From contig OX381720.1 of the NCBI GenBank assembly GCA_947462335.1, positions 2,921,501 to 2,985,500 on the forward strand: a stretch of DNA of 64,000 nt, given 5' to 3'. The notes beneath the pieces are model-generated. The model was not told the origin of the DNA, did not search any database, and was given only the letters and a program-made list of their open reading frames with translations. The stretch is from Harmothoe impar. Taxonomy: Eukaryota > Annelida > Polychaeta > Phyllodocida > Polynoidae. Made by a program: the position numbers and the translations under genes. Positions 43,299 to 57,100 of the stretch are shown one piece after another (the first letter of the stretch is position 1; each line of letters begins with the position of its first letter).

Positions 43299-44970
43299 CT
43301 CATGGATCTCAAATATTCCGGCACTGCAGAAAAATACCAGAGCTTTGGTTCAGCGGTATATATTCGGAAAGTTGATTGTGGATATCCTATATGTAGTGAC
43401 TATATCAGCCGGCTTAATTCAGTTCTCTCGTATAAATGGATTCTCGCTGGAAAGAGAAGCCATGACCTCTCCCACAGGCCTTATAAAGCAGGCCAGTCGT
43501 ACTGAGCAGTCAGGCTACTACACTTGTTCCACATGCCTTTCAGGAACAGAATGGCACTTGTAAACATCACTATGACCTTCAACTTAAACTTGCTGGGTTT
43601 AAGCAATTCCTGTTTTTGCTTGCAACCAGCCAACAGGAACCAGAACTGGAACCAGATAGTATGATGGGAGAACTCTAGTTCCTATTGGCGGGTTCCAAGC
43701 TACAAGCAGAGATTGCTCAAACCTAGCAAAGTTCAAGATTATAGATGCAGTTACCAGAGCCTTCCTGTAGAAGAGTATATGGGGATGGAAGTACCTGTGT
43801 ACCAGCAGGCCTACATAATGTATTAGAGACCTCTCTCCTTACATGGAGAAATCTCTGAAGTCTGCAAGAACTGTCCTGTTAGAGCTATTTTGTTTCAAAT
43901 GTGAGACACAGCTAGCTTACAGAGGTAAGAAAACATTGTGTACAGAGCTGCAGTGTGTGCCGTATTGTCCGCTCAATACTGGGCTTAGAGTTAAAGGATC
44001 CTACAACATCCACAACTTCAAATTAATGAATATGCACCACACTAACATTTCTCTGCGTCTTATATTGATTAATTAGTGTTGGCCCAGCTCAGTTACACAG
44101 ATGAGGATGTGCCCATGCATATTGACCATATCCCACCAAAACATATCCCACATAATATTAAAACCACATTCCTTTTAAAATGTTAAAATACACTAAATAA
44201 CAATATCCTGTATATTATGCCATAATCTGGATAGCGTTGAGATTATCTGGGATATGTAAATTAAATTATATGGGATTTGCTTTTGTCCATTTCCACATGA
44301 GGTAGCTACTATTTCACTATTTAAAAATGAAATAGTCCTCATTTACAGGAATATGAATACATAATCAGGCTCTGTTCACTGAGAATATAGAATGCTACTA
44401 ACAAATGGCCTTTAAGGATGTAGTTTCTGTACTGTATTTGGCTTCAAACATTATATAGGCTCATACTCAATGATTATAGATCTAAATTTAATGATTTAGT
44501 TTTAAACAATACTTCCTAAATCATGGCTAAGTCTATGGTAGTCTATGTCTACCACATGAAGTTTGCATTCTTTGCATTCTTTCAAATGTACCCTAGAGCA
44601 TACAAATAGATGTGGTGCTTTGCACAAGCAGTGTTTTGAATCTGAGTTTGCCCTAAGATGAACTGAGGAGGGAGCTTTGCAACCCTCCTTGTATATATCC
44701 AGATGTGATAAGGTGCTCCTGCCATATGGTGCGTGAACCACACACACCGGTAACCAGTACAGCAACACATCACTCAAGGTACTTCTACCTGATAGCAGCA
44801 TGTCCAATCTGCGAATGACAGCACTGAGTAATACATGTAAATTTATGGTGCCCCATACACTAGTTATCCAGGACTGTTATCCAGGACTGTTGAACCATAT
44901 AGGGTTACTCCTGCAAACTCAGCTTAAACTATTTTAAACTTGGTCTGAACACCCATTTATATCCTGGAGT
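43299..44970. other. Intergenic stretch between G and the channel gene
   Basis: No gene seen apart from the small MITE at 43588-43733. A minus-strand frame at 44502-44807 (101 codons, Cys/His-rich) has no recognised domain. The left part near 44970 probably holds the 3' UTR of the channel gene. Confidence 0.45.
43588..43733. mobile_element. About 146-bp MITE
   Basis: Imperfect inverted ends: AACTTGCTGGGTTTAAGCAA on the left and TTGCTCAAACCTAGCAAAGTT-type complement on the right, followed inward by matching CAGGAACCAGAACT / AGTTCCTATTGG blocks. No target duplication was confirmed. Confidence 0.6.
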
Positions 44971-45101
44971 TTAAGGTACTTTCCTCATTTTCTGCCAGTT
45001 GCAGTGAAGACGGAAGAAGTTGATGATAATAACGTCAAGGAACTCGAAGATTGTGATTAATGAAGCCCCAATGAAGAGTCCTATGGAACCTCCAATATCA
45101 C
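44971..45101 (-). CDS. Channel exon: TM2 and short C-terminus
   Basis: It begins after a TTTTTCAG acceptor and completes the S of WSDIGGSIGLF. It encodes the GAS selectivity-filter region, TM2 (LITIFEFLDVIIINFF) and a short tail ending KMRKVP, then TAA. The cytoplasmic tail is much shorter than in most ASICs. Confidence 0.9.
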
Positions 45102-48100
45102 CTGAAAAATCACATGGAAGAAAAGAAGTAAATATCAAACTATAATTGTGCCACAGTATATCAAAATATGCATGGCACTTATCATATGTAAATAATAGAA
45201 AGACTATCTTTAAAATGGAAAACCGTTGGTAGATCCTTTATCCAATATATAGCATTAGGCCACTCCAAAAAGAGATAAACTTGTTGCACAATATCACACA
45301 TGTCATAAAAATCGTGTTTTGGAGAAAGCCTTTCATATTTTTTAGTATTCAAAGAATATGTTAAAAAATGGACAAATGTTGCAATATTTGGTATCAGATT
45401 AAAGCCTTTACTGCCAGTAAAGCAGTTAGCTAGAAATAACTTGCATTATTACAACTCTTATGGGACAATAAAAGAATTACCACTAAATTTGAAAATTGTT
45501 TGCAAAAAGTCTTAATTTCCTTAACATTTCAGTATATAAAAAAAAAGTTCTTCAGGTGATGAGAGTCAACTGTTTTGAATGACACTACAGTCATGTCATA
45601 CATACTCCATAATGAGGTCAGGTCGTAGGCCACTTGCTGCTCAATCTCCTGGTAACTCAACTCCTTCATGAAGATGTCCACTGACAGGAAGTTGTCTCTG
45701 TACACAATGTATGCATCATCATTATAACAGTGGCAGAAAAGTAGTTGTTGAAATCTCACAATAATGACCATACTTTACATAACTTGGTTGATACAGTGGG
45801 TTTTGGTGCTTGTACAAGCGTTGATGTGCAGGTATGCTTATTCAAGCCATTACAGTAGCTCTGGCTACTGTTATGCATGCGAACCCATACTGACATGTTT
45901 CAGTTCGCACTGTACATATTCTTGTAAATATTCTTGTGCAGTTATACATTTACCACATACCAATATCCCTGAATTAAAATATACACAAAATTGTACTCTT
46001 TAACAAATCCACAGAAATTTATACATGCCAAAATATCTGTATTTACAGAATTGACTTACTCAAAGAAGAGGCTATTGAGGCGGTTCCCATCCATAAAGGT
46101 CTTGAGGTTGTTGTAGAGGTCACTGAAGTGCACAAAGAACTTTGTGTCCAGCTCCCCGATACTGCCACCGATATCCACCCATGCAGACCACACTCCGAAC
46201 AACTAGGGTAAACATAATTCATTTATGTAGATCATCGTCATAAAGCTATTTGGATAAACTTATTTATTTCTCCCTTCAATATTTACTGATCAATTCAAGA
46301 AAACTTTTCAATAAAAATCTGTTAAAAAGTACTGGGCTGTAGTGATTGTTATTCTGATTACTATTTTAGATGATTTTTGAACTAGCTATTTGACACAAAA
46401 TATTTGGCAGTGAATTTTACTTCTCTACAAGCTTTTTTAGATACTGTAAACGTATATATTTTTGCGCAGCTAAAATTTCGCGCACCTCCCATAGAAACAC
46501 ATGTTCGCGCAATCATATTTTTGCGCACCTGTGAGCATCATATATTCAGCTATATGACATTTTTTACGGTTTTTGAATTGGACAATTATTAAGGATTTTA
46601 AAGCCAAAAGAGTTTCATCCTCTGGCCGTGTCTTATGAGTTTGTAACAATTGAAACGTCTTTGACCGGGTGTCGTCTTTGACCTGTGTCATCTTTGACCG
46701 GTGTAGTCTTTGACCAGCAAGTTTTAAAATGGCTGAAATGGGAGCTATGTACACAGAAATGGAGGGAAAAGGTTAATGGATATTTTAACACTATATACTT
46801 CAAACTTCCCGGCATTTCTGTGTACGTACTCCCATTTCAGCCATTTTAAAACTTGCTGGTCAAAGACTACACCGGTCAAAGACGACACAGGTCAAAGACG
46901 ACACCCGGTCAAAGACGTTTCAATTGTTACAAACTCATGAGACACAGCCCTATATATTATACTTATGACCTATCATGGTGGGAAGGAAGGAAGGAAAATA
47001 AAATATACTGTTATCCATGCTACTTATTGAGTCATCTATTGGAATTATAGATACAAGTACATGTAAAGATATATATAGTGTTACACATCATTGGAAAGCT
47101 AATTTCCTTGGCATAATTTTCGCGCACATCATAATTTCGCGCACTTAAGCATGTGCACGAAAAACGTGAAAATATGTACTGAGCGAAAATTAATACGTTT
47201 ACAGTACTTTTTACAAAACTAACTATCCTGCTTAACACTTTTAAAATGGCCTCTTGAATAAAGGCAATATTTGCTGCTAGGATATGCCAACAGAGCATGG
47301 GTAAGTTACTTTGAGCGGGTTTACAGTGAGAGCCAATATTTCATCCGCCAAGACCAAATTCTGAAGAGAGGACAACAACCAGGACATAATTGAATTCAGC
47401 ATCTAAAGGCATCCACATTCTGGATTTAGTTGCATCGAACTGATACAATGACATACCTGACTAATCTCCTCCATTTTCTCCTCAGGGACAGTGGTTGGGA
47501 AGTCAGCGTTCATATATTCATACAATAATGTGACATTTATCTTTATATTTGCCTTGGATATGCCAGACATGTAAGACAATGTCCTAAGGAGTAGCTCCAA
47601 TGCAGTAGCATTCTGCTCCGCTTCTCTCACATCCTCATGAACCGCTTTGTAAAAGTTCTTCAGAGTTGATTCTTCTAACATGTTTGCCCATAGTTTCTGG
47701 GTCGATGTCTTGTAGCGTTTGAGAAATATATTAAGATCATGACCCCTGATTCTCACTTCATTGAACTTAGACTTTAGAGCATTTTGAGCCTCAGTGACAG
47801 CATCAGAGAATATAAACTCTGCCACAGCAGTTTTGTTAATCAGGCCATTCATATACATCTCTGTACGTTTATTCAGCACTATCATAAGCTGCCAAGAGTT
47901 CTTGAGTTTACCCAGAAATCCAAGTTCTTCATTGAGACCCATTTGAAGTTGTTCGTAGTCCTCTATCATGGTCTGATTGGCAAGGTCAAAGTTAACGATG
48001 ACCTTGTCTGCCGCCTTCCCTGTCTCTAGCACAACTCGGTCCCGGACTAGGAAACGGTAGTAATTGTATCTACGTGCTGCTGACTCCATTCTGAGGCCTG

Positions 48101-51100
48101 TCGACTTAATATCATTGATGATCTCGCTGACATTGGCTGGTTGACCTTGACCCTCATTCAATTGCTGCAGGAGGTTGCGCAGCATTGCGTTTTCCTCACA
48201 GAACGCCTCCATTCGAACTTTGAAGTTATTAATGTACTCCTCAGTGCGTGGTTCTATTTTGATAACATCTGCAGAAACCCATGTCATGTCATAACGGCGG
48301 CCAGGAGATGCTAGGTATGTTAGGATGACCTTGACATTGATGAATCCATCTTCCACTAGTGTGATGTTGCTGCGTGCACGCGTACAGAGGGTGACCTTGG
48401 CATGCAGATCCTTGTCAGCTGCCAAGTACAGGGTGTGCCGCAGGGAAGCCTCCTCGGGCTGGGTGTTACTTATGGCATCAGCAGCGTAGTTAACGTATGC
48501 AGCAAGTTCTTGGTAACCGACCGTTACTAAGGACAATGTCCGCTCATCAATGACCTCCCAACCTCGCATAAAGTCATTGTGCACTATGTACTTGACCTAT
48601 GATACAAAGGGATTAACTGTTATTATACCAAAGTGGACACGGAGAACAAATCATTTCACACCTCCTGTATATTGCATACAGCTAGTGCTATAAATAAGTT
48701 ATAGGCTTTGTAACAAACTGTAGGGGTATTCAGTGAAGGGAGTCTACAAGCCTCCCTTCACTGTATTTTGTGTACAACTTGGTACTCGTCCTATAACTAC
48801 TATGTAAATCTCAATATTTCTGAAATGTCCACTGACTTGAAAGTTCTCAAGAGCTCTGAGGGACCCTTGAAATACAGGAACAATCACATAATAATGTTGG
48901 ACAAATTGATGAAAACGAGTAATTGATCTAAATATTAGCTAGTGTAGGGGCATGATATTACATATTAATCTCATACACGGTATTTCCGTGTAACGTCTGT
49001 TTACTCGGCTTCTCCACCTGGAGCTAGTGCACACAGTTCCCGGGAGAGGGCACAGGTCCTCTTCAGGTAACCGTGTGCCGCTCTCAGGTGGGCTACCGAC
49101 CCACCCACCTGGCCACGTGACCTAAGAGCCGGTGTTATATAAGACCCGTGTGTTTACCTGGAAGGCAGTCAGTGCAGGCCCGACTGACGATAGACTTCAC
49201 ATGTCCAACCGTGCGGACAGAGTTGTATGCTAAGAGTTGTATACTGACCGTTTCCTCTATTTATAGAGAAACCTGATTTACCTGTGTGTATTGATTCTAC
49301 ACTGATCGTTCCCTAGTAAAGGAACTGGAGTTGTTATTCTTGTGAATAAAGACAGATATATTCTCGCACCTGGAAACTGCCGTGATCGTTGTTCCTTAAC
49401 CTAGAGTTAACTACGAACCACCACACTGGTGCCGTGACCAGTAGCAGTAAAGGTAGCAGAACAAGGTAATTGTTCGGGAATATGTTCGGGTTATACTGAA
49501 CAGGAAGTCCTTTAGTGGACAGACAATGGCTACCGGTGGTAGCCTGGGGGGCTCTGGCCCAGAGCTGAGTGAAGGGGAGTTGAAATCAACTCGCCTGGAG
49601 GTGGCAGGGTTGGACCCTGTGGAAGGCTTGAAGCCAGAACAAAAGAAGAGGAAAGTGCAGGATCTTTCCTGGGTAGAACCCTATGTAGGATGAGAGATTC
49701 CAGAGGGAATATGACGAGCGTTTGGCTTGGGAAGAGGATGACCTCTACTGGGAGAATGTCCGATTGGACAAGCAGTCAATGGAAGACCAATATGCTGCAT
49801 TGACTGAGGAATTGACATCCCTGGTAAAGGAAAGGGATGAGATCCTCTCTGAGAATCAGAAGGTAAAGGAGACTCTGATAGAAGAGAGGGAACGGTTGAT
49901 AGAAGACAACCGGTATATGAAAAAGAAGGTTGCTCAGGAATCGCATGAATTTCAAAAGATTCAAGCAAAGATTGCTGAGAACCGGAAGGAGAATGAACAC
50001 TCCGAATCTCTTAAGGAGAAGTATGAGAGGGAGTTGAAACAATACTCTAGAGAATGGTATGTCCTGAAGAAAGGGACAAAGGAGCTCGAGAAGGGCAGAG
50101 ACCAGTTGGTCAAAGACAACGAATCTACCAGGATGCAAATCCTGGAAGAAACGGAAGAATTAGAAAGGAAACGGAAAGCTGAGGTGGAAGCTGTCTGTTC
50201 CCTGGAAGCCAGGAATACTCTCCTGCGGGTTGAATTGTCAAAGGCAATGGAACAGCAGGGGGAGGAACAGGTTCCAGCTATCAGGCCAGACTGTTCTGGA
50301 CAGCACTCTTACTGCTAGTAAGGTGGATGTATTACCTCAATTTGATCCATTTATTAATGATAATGGATTGAGGAATGTGGAAGACTCTGTGTATAAAAAC
50401 AGAGGGAAGGATTCAAGGAGAGTGAATGTCACCGGGCGCTCTCTTGAACGGGAACCAGTTAATCATGCCAGTATTGGTCAGGTTAACAGGGAAATGTCTC
50501 CAGAGGAGGGAGTGTCTCGACATTATAAAAATAAATTTCGAGATGAAGTGGTGAACCATAGTTATGGCTCATTGAACCCCTTTTCGGGAGATGACCCGGC
50601 TCTATATGGGAATCCGGGAGGTTATGACAGCAAGGGTAATTATAGGTATTGCCCAGATGCAACTTATTCATATCCACCTCCGGCCACTGAAACACACTCG
50701 GGAGTCAATAAAGACCCTGAGAATAGGCAGAGGGATAGTTTGAATAAGGGGTCCCAGCAGGGAACAAAGGGAAGGTCAAACCCGGTGCATAAAAACACTG
50801 AGGGATTGTCCGGCTATCAAGGCCCACGCTTTGATGAGGGTACAGAATCGGAATCAGATAAATCTTCTGACGATATACCCAAGAGAAAGGTTCCTTTGAA
50901 CCGGCGGGTCACAATGACCCCGGCGGAGCACCGATTACATAATCGAGACCCCGCCATAGGTAATTTGGGACTAGATTGCTCCAGCCGAGGTCAAGACGGT
51001 ACAGACTTACTGGCTTGGAGTAGACACATGTCGGGTCAATTAGTGCATTCTAATTATGCCGCTAAGAGAACTGCACGCGTGACTAAGCCTTACAGGGGTT

Positions 51101-54100
51101 TACGACCCTGGAAGGAAGAATATCAATCACTTTTAGATGATTGTAAGTACAATTGCTGGAACAAGGAGGAATCCTTGGGAGCTTTTGTGATATGGTTGAG
51201 TGACGGCCCGGGTAAGATAGTGGTTGAAGAATGGAGGGACACTTACGGGCCGGAAGCTACATACGACCAGCTGGAAGTATTAGCTTGTTATACCTTTGGG
51301 AAAATGGTGACAGTAGATCACTGGACTCTGTTTCAGAGAAGAACGCAGAAACCAAAGGAATCTGCTAAAATTTTTGGGCTAGAATTGCAGCGATTGTTGC
51401 GGCAGGCTAGGCCAGAATGGAGTAGGGATGCTGAATATTACATAGAATCCCTATTTGTAAGATTTATTAGTGGATTGAGTGATCCTGAACATGCTAAAGT
51501 TTGTGGTAGAGCTTGGGAAGCTGGGTCTTCCCTAGTGGATTTGTTCATGGCGATTGATCAACATGACAAGAAGAAAATACTGTTGGCTGGTATGATACCC
51601 GCTAAAAGGGGACAGCGCGTCTCTGGAATTGAACATTCCTTAGATGGAGACGATTCTTCCGCGGAAGAATCTGAAGGGGAGGAGAGAGTAGACGCCCTGA
51701 AATTCAAGGGTCGACAGAAATCTAGCTCTACCCCAGCTTCCGGGAAGCTTCCTAGTAACAAAGGTTATTCAGAAACCCCCCGGAAACCCAACACTCGGGA
51801 ACCTCAGACTGATTCCAGTCAGAAAACCCAGACCCCGGAGACGACCACTCCGGATAAAACAAATGCGTCAGGAAACTCATTAAATACCTTAATGGAGTCC
51901 ATGATTAAACGCATGAACGAGGTGTTTGATAATCAAACCCGGCGCCGCCCTAGGGTCGATCGTAACACTGTCCAGTGTTACAGGTGTCAAGTTAAAGGGC
52001 ACTTTGCATCTGAATGCAAAGCAGAGAAACCTGTTTTAAGAAGTGAGGTTTCGGGAAATTAGAGGGGGTTACCGAGGATGGCAGGACGGTAACCCCTGAG
52101 GAACAATGTCAGATTATCACCGACGTTGGCGGTGAAGATTCATTAGCAGTGAATGCGTCCAGCAAGAAGGGAGATGGGACCGTACATCCCGGAAACCATG
52201 AGGCTGGGGAGACTGGTACAACAGGCGCCCAGGGGTGCGCGTATGGGAAACCTAGTGCCAGTTTAGAGGAGTCAATAACCAAAGAGTTGGTTAAGGTTGG
52301 AGGAACCAGGCTTCCCCCGGGTCATCCTTGTCTGGAACACCTGAAAGGATGTGGATTCGACCTGGGCACTGATAGTGACCTTCACCGGTTTACTAGGAAT
52401 CCCTCAGTAACTGATGGGAAGAGGTGGTACGTTTCCTGTTCTGTACAAGGAAAGTCTGGGGAGTTTCTTATGGATACTGGAGCTAGCCACTCCATGGTCT
52501 CTAAGAGATTCATCAGCTTATTGCCGAATATGTGTGAGAACCTCACAATGAGGGTAAACGCATGTACGGCCAATGGTACCAGAATGAAGACATTTGGACG
52601 GACTTTTCTGATAATCTCTGTGGCCGGGAAAGAATTTGTTTGGGCCCCGACCATAGCTGAGATTGAAGATGATGGTATTCTTGGTTTGGATTTTGCGGCG
52701 CTTTTCGGTGCGACTTTGAATCCGAAAAGTGGGAAGTTGAAAATTGAATACCCGTATGATATGACCATACTCTGTAAGTTGAGAGTGATAAGTAGTGTTG
52801 CCAGTGTGGCACAGACTGTGAAGATTCCCCCGGGAATGACCTGTGACGTGCTAGTCAGTTCAGGGAGGCTAATCCAGAGAGGATTAGCGGTAATCGAGCC
52901 GGATATGGCTGTATTATCCCGGAAGGGATTGGAATCTGCGGATACCCTAGTAGGGAATTCCAGATGGACAGTGACACCCATTTCCAACCCCGGAAACTCC
53001 ACAGTATATCTTGAGAAAGGCACTGAAGTTGGGAAAGTGATACTTGCGGAGGCAGTCACCGGTAGCCACCAAGACCTGAGGTTAGAAGAAGGAGGGGAAG
53101 AGGAATTGCATGAAGAGTTAACTAAGTTGTTAACAGGATCGTCCATAACGAATGAGAATGATCAGGAAGCCCTAAAGGCTATGCTGAAGAGATGCAGGCA
53201 AGCTTTTGCGGCCCCAGGGGAACCCCTGGGGAGAACCAATAAGGTATTGCATGAAATTAAAACCGGGGATAACCCCGCTTTTAAGATTCCTATAGGAGAT
53301 TACCCCTCAAGAAGAAGATTGTAGCTGAGGAAGAGATAGCGAAAATGCTGAAGGATAATGTTATTGTTCCCAGCATGAGTCCTTGGTCCTCCCCTGTGTG
53401 TATGGTAACCAAGAAGGATGGTAGCATACGGTTCTGTATTGATTACCGGAAACTGAATGGGTTGACTAAAAAGAACTCCTATCCTCTTCCTAGGATAGAT
53501 GAGACGATTGATTCCCTGGGAGGGAATGAATGGTTCTGTACCCTGGATTTACAGTCCGGGTATTGGCAAGTAAGCATGAAGCCTGAGGATATGGAGAAAA
53601 CTGCGTTTTCCAGCCATATCGGTTTGTTTGAATATAAGGTGATGCCATTCGGGTTATGTAATGCGCCGGCCACCTTTGAAGCCATGATGGAGACACTGTT
53701 AAGTGATTTATTATGGCGGAAATGTCTAGTTTACTTAGATGACGTAATTGTGTTTGGAAAGACCTTTGCGGGCTGTTTAAGTAATTTAGAGGAAGTCTTA
53801 AACCGAATCATGTCTAACGGTCTCAAATTGAAGCCAAAGAAATGCAATCTGTTCAAGAAGGATATTAACTACCTAGGGCGGATTATTTCCACCAAGGGGG
53901 TTAAGGCGGATCCGGAAAAGATCAGGAGTGTGACTGAATGGGAAGTCCCCAGGGGTCCTAAAGATGTGCGATCCTTCCTAGGATTCTGCTCATATTGTAG
54001 GGATTTCCTGCCGGGGTATTCCCGGGTAGCCTATCCGATCCAGTGTTTGTCACACTGGACTCCCGGAAATAGGAAGGAAGAGTTCCCATGGGGGAAGGAA

Positions 54101-57100
54101 CAGGACACAGCTTTCTTAGCAATAAAAAAGTTGTTTGTGGAGACCCCGGTGTTAAAGTATCCCACCCCGGATGGTCATTTTGTATTGGATACAGATGCTA
54201 GTAATGAGAGTATTGGGGCCGCCCTCAGTCAAGTCCAAGGCGGAGTGGAGGTTCCCATTGCCTTTGCTAGTAATACTATGAGTAAGACTCAGCGAAATTA
54301 TTGTACCACTAAAAGGGAATTGTTGGCTGTGATAGTTTATACTAAAAAGTTCAAACATTTCCTTTGGGGGTCAGATTTTACGCTGAGAACAGATCATTCC
54401 TCTTTGAGATGGTTATTGAATTTCAAAGATGCGGAAGGAATGATTGGACATTGGCTAGCACACCTTTCCGAGTTCGGTTTGGAGCAAAGTCAGATCCAGC
54501 ATAGAGCTGGGGTAAAGCATGTAAATGCTGATGCACTTTCCCGACGTCCTATCAGGAAGTGCGAAAACACCAACTGTGATGACTGTGGTCAGCATGAGGC
54601 TGTCATAGCCGGAGCAAGGATTCCCTTTGAGATCAAGGGAACCGGGGTTCTAGAGTGGTCCATGGGAACCATCCGGAAGTTCCAGGAAAAGGATCCTAAC
54701 CTTAGCCGGTTGTTGGTATTGTTACCTAGGAAGATACGGCCCCCGCGGCCCGAGATTTCCCTGGAAAATCGGGAAATGAGAAGGCTAATAGCTCAATGGG
54801 CAGAGTCAGAAGTCTAGAGCGGAATCATCTACCGGTGGAAGATTAATTCATCCGGTAGGAGAGTCCGGCAAGTGGTAATACCTTCCGGCATGAGGAGGGA
54901 TGTTATGTATTATTGCCATGGACACCTGACCAGTGGACATTTTGGAAAGAAGCGTTCCCTGGAACGTCTGAAAAGGAGATATTACTGGCCAGGGATGAGT
55001 AGTGATCTATTAAGATGGATTGCTACTTGCCCGGATTGTTGTAAAAACAAACCTGGACCTGGAATGGGTAAAATGCCCTTGTCCCAGGAGTTATTTGGAG
55101 TAAGATTTGCGCGAGTCGCAATAGATATTATCAGTGGGTTTAAAACTACCCCTGAGGGTAATACTTGTATGATGGTCGTCACTGATTATTATACTAAGTA
55201 TACGAGAGTGTTCCCATTGGCGGATCACAAAGCAGCAACCTGTGCAAAAGCTTTTGTTAAAGGTTGGGTATTGCATCTTGGGGTTCCCCTAATGATGCAT
55301 AGTGACCAAGGTCGGGAATTTGAATCTGATCTTTGGCAGGAAATGTGTCACCGATTGGCGATTTGTAAGACGAGAACAAATCCCTACCGGCCACAAAGTG
55401 ATGGAATGGTTGAGAGATTCAATCGTACATTGATTCAGGTGTTAAAATCCCTGGTAAATGATAAAATGGACGACTGGGATGAGCAGTGTGACTATGTGTG
55501 TCATGCATATAATAGCACTGTCCATTCTAGTACCTCCTGTTCCCCGAATCTGTTAGTTTTCGGGGAGGATTTAATAATGCCCGCTGACCTGGTATTTGGG
55601 GTGGTAGGAATGAACCCGGAAACCCCCTGCCATGTTATGTTTGTGGAGTCATTAAGAGATCAATTCAAATATGCTTATGAATTGGTGAGAACTGAACTAC
55701 AGAAGAATGCCACCTGGCAGAAGACCGGCTATGATCTAGGCCTTAAGCCGCGATGATTCAAAGTTGGTGATCAGGTAGTAAGATTACCTGAGCCGTTATC
55801 GACTCTGAAACTTGCTAGTAATTGGGATGGGCCCTTTGTGGTGACCCGCATAGTAAGTGATAGTACTGTAGTGATACGTTCATTACAGGGAAAGATGTAT
55901 AAATCTAATGTAGCTCGACTAAGAGAGTGGAAGGGGAGAGATTTGTCCCTGGACTCGTATGAGTTGGAAGTTGATACTTTGATAGAGGAAAGTGAACAGC
56001 GGAAATTAGTGAAGGAACCTCCCCGGAAACGCGGAAGGCCGCGGAAGGAGGTTTCCCGGAAACTAATGGTGCATAAGCCCGTCATCCCAAAAAGATCCGG
56101 GAAGAAGGCGGCTAATAAAGTCTCGCTGGCTGAAGGGAAAAGGACCCGGAAGGGTGTGGTTAAGGCTAAATCCACTCTGGAAAAGGCGTGTCCTAGAACC
56201 AGGTCTAATGTTATGCCTAAAAACATAAGACGCAGTCCCCGGTTCCTAGCTAGGGACGGTATAACCTAAGCCGGTACACAACGAGTGTGGTGTCCTGTAA
56301 TCCTGTTAAATACTTTTATGTTGTAATTAGTTATGTGTGGAAGTAAGTACGGTCGGGATGATCGTGATAGTCCCCCTGTCAAGGATCCCATGGGTGATGG
56401 ACGGATAATCTGGTGAATGTTATTCTTGTGAATAAAGACAGATATATTCTCGCACCTGGAAACTGCCGTGATCGTTGTTCCTTAACCTAGAGTTAACTAC
56501 GAACCACCACACTATCTATCTGAATTGCAGCACACAGTGGTAACCAAGGGGTGAGTGAATAAATAACAAGGTGCTAGCCAATACCAATACCAACGTCAGT
56601 GGGCTTAATATTGTCCATCCAAATCTTCAGCTACCTCCTAAACATATATTAGATGTTACCATAGGTAATATTCACTGACAGTGTATGTGTTAGCCTTACC
56701 TTCTCCACCCCCCATCTCCTATGGAACCTGGTCCTCTTGTGGAGCTGGTGGAGGTAGCTGCTGAGGTCAGTCTGTACCAGGTTCAGGTTAGTGGTGAGGT
56801 CATCCAGCAAAGCATCTACCTCCCACGTGGTTGTGTTCAGGGCCGAGATGAGGCGCACATTACGTGCCAGTTCTAAGTCATCCACTCGCTGAAACACCTC
56901 CCGGGCTGCCAGGAAGCGCTCCTGCAGCTATATGAAGTGAAGAGTAATCAATTTGTAAATTTTTTTTTCAAATGAATACTGAACATGTTGTTAATATCTC
57001 CACTGCAGATCTTTAATGACAGCTGGTGTATAAAAACAGCTGACACTTCCCATAAGATTGGACACAAATTCAATTTTCCTATTCATCGTGCTTCAGGTGT

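Larger units (their letters stand above)
48943..56511 (+). mobile_element. Ty3/Gypsy LTR retrotransposon A in a channel intron
   Basis: Order: LTR, tRNA-His-like primer site, gag, protease, reverse transcriptase, RNase H, integrase, truncated LTR. Flanking CTAG (48939) and CTAT (56512) could be a mutated 4-bp target duplication. Frame lesions in gag and pol and two stops make it inactive. The shared 93 bp of the two LTRs are identical, so it is young. It is inserted opposite to the host gene. Confidence 0.93.
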
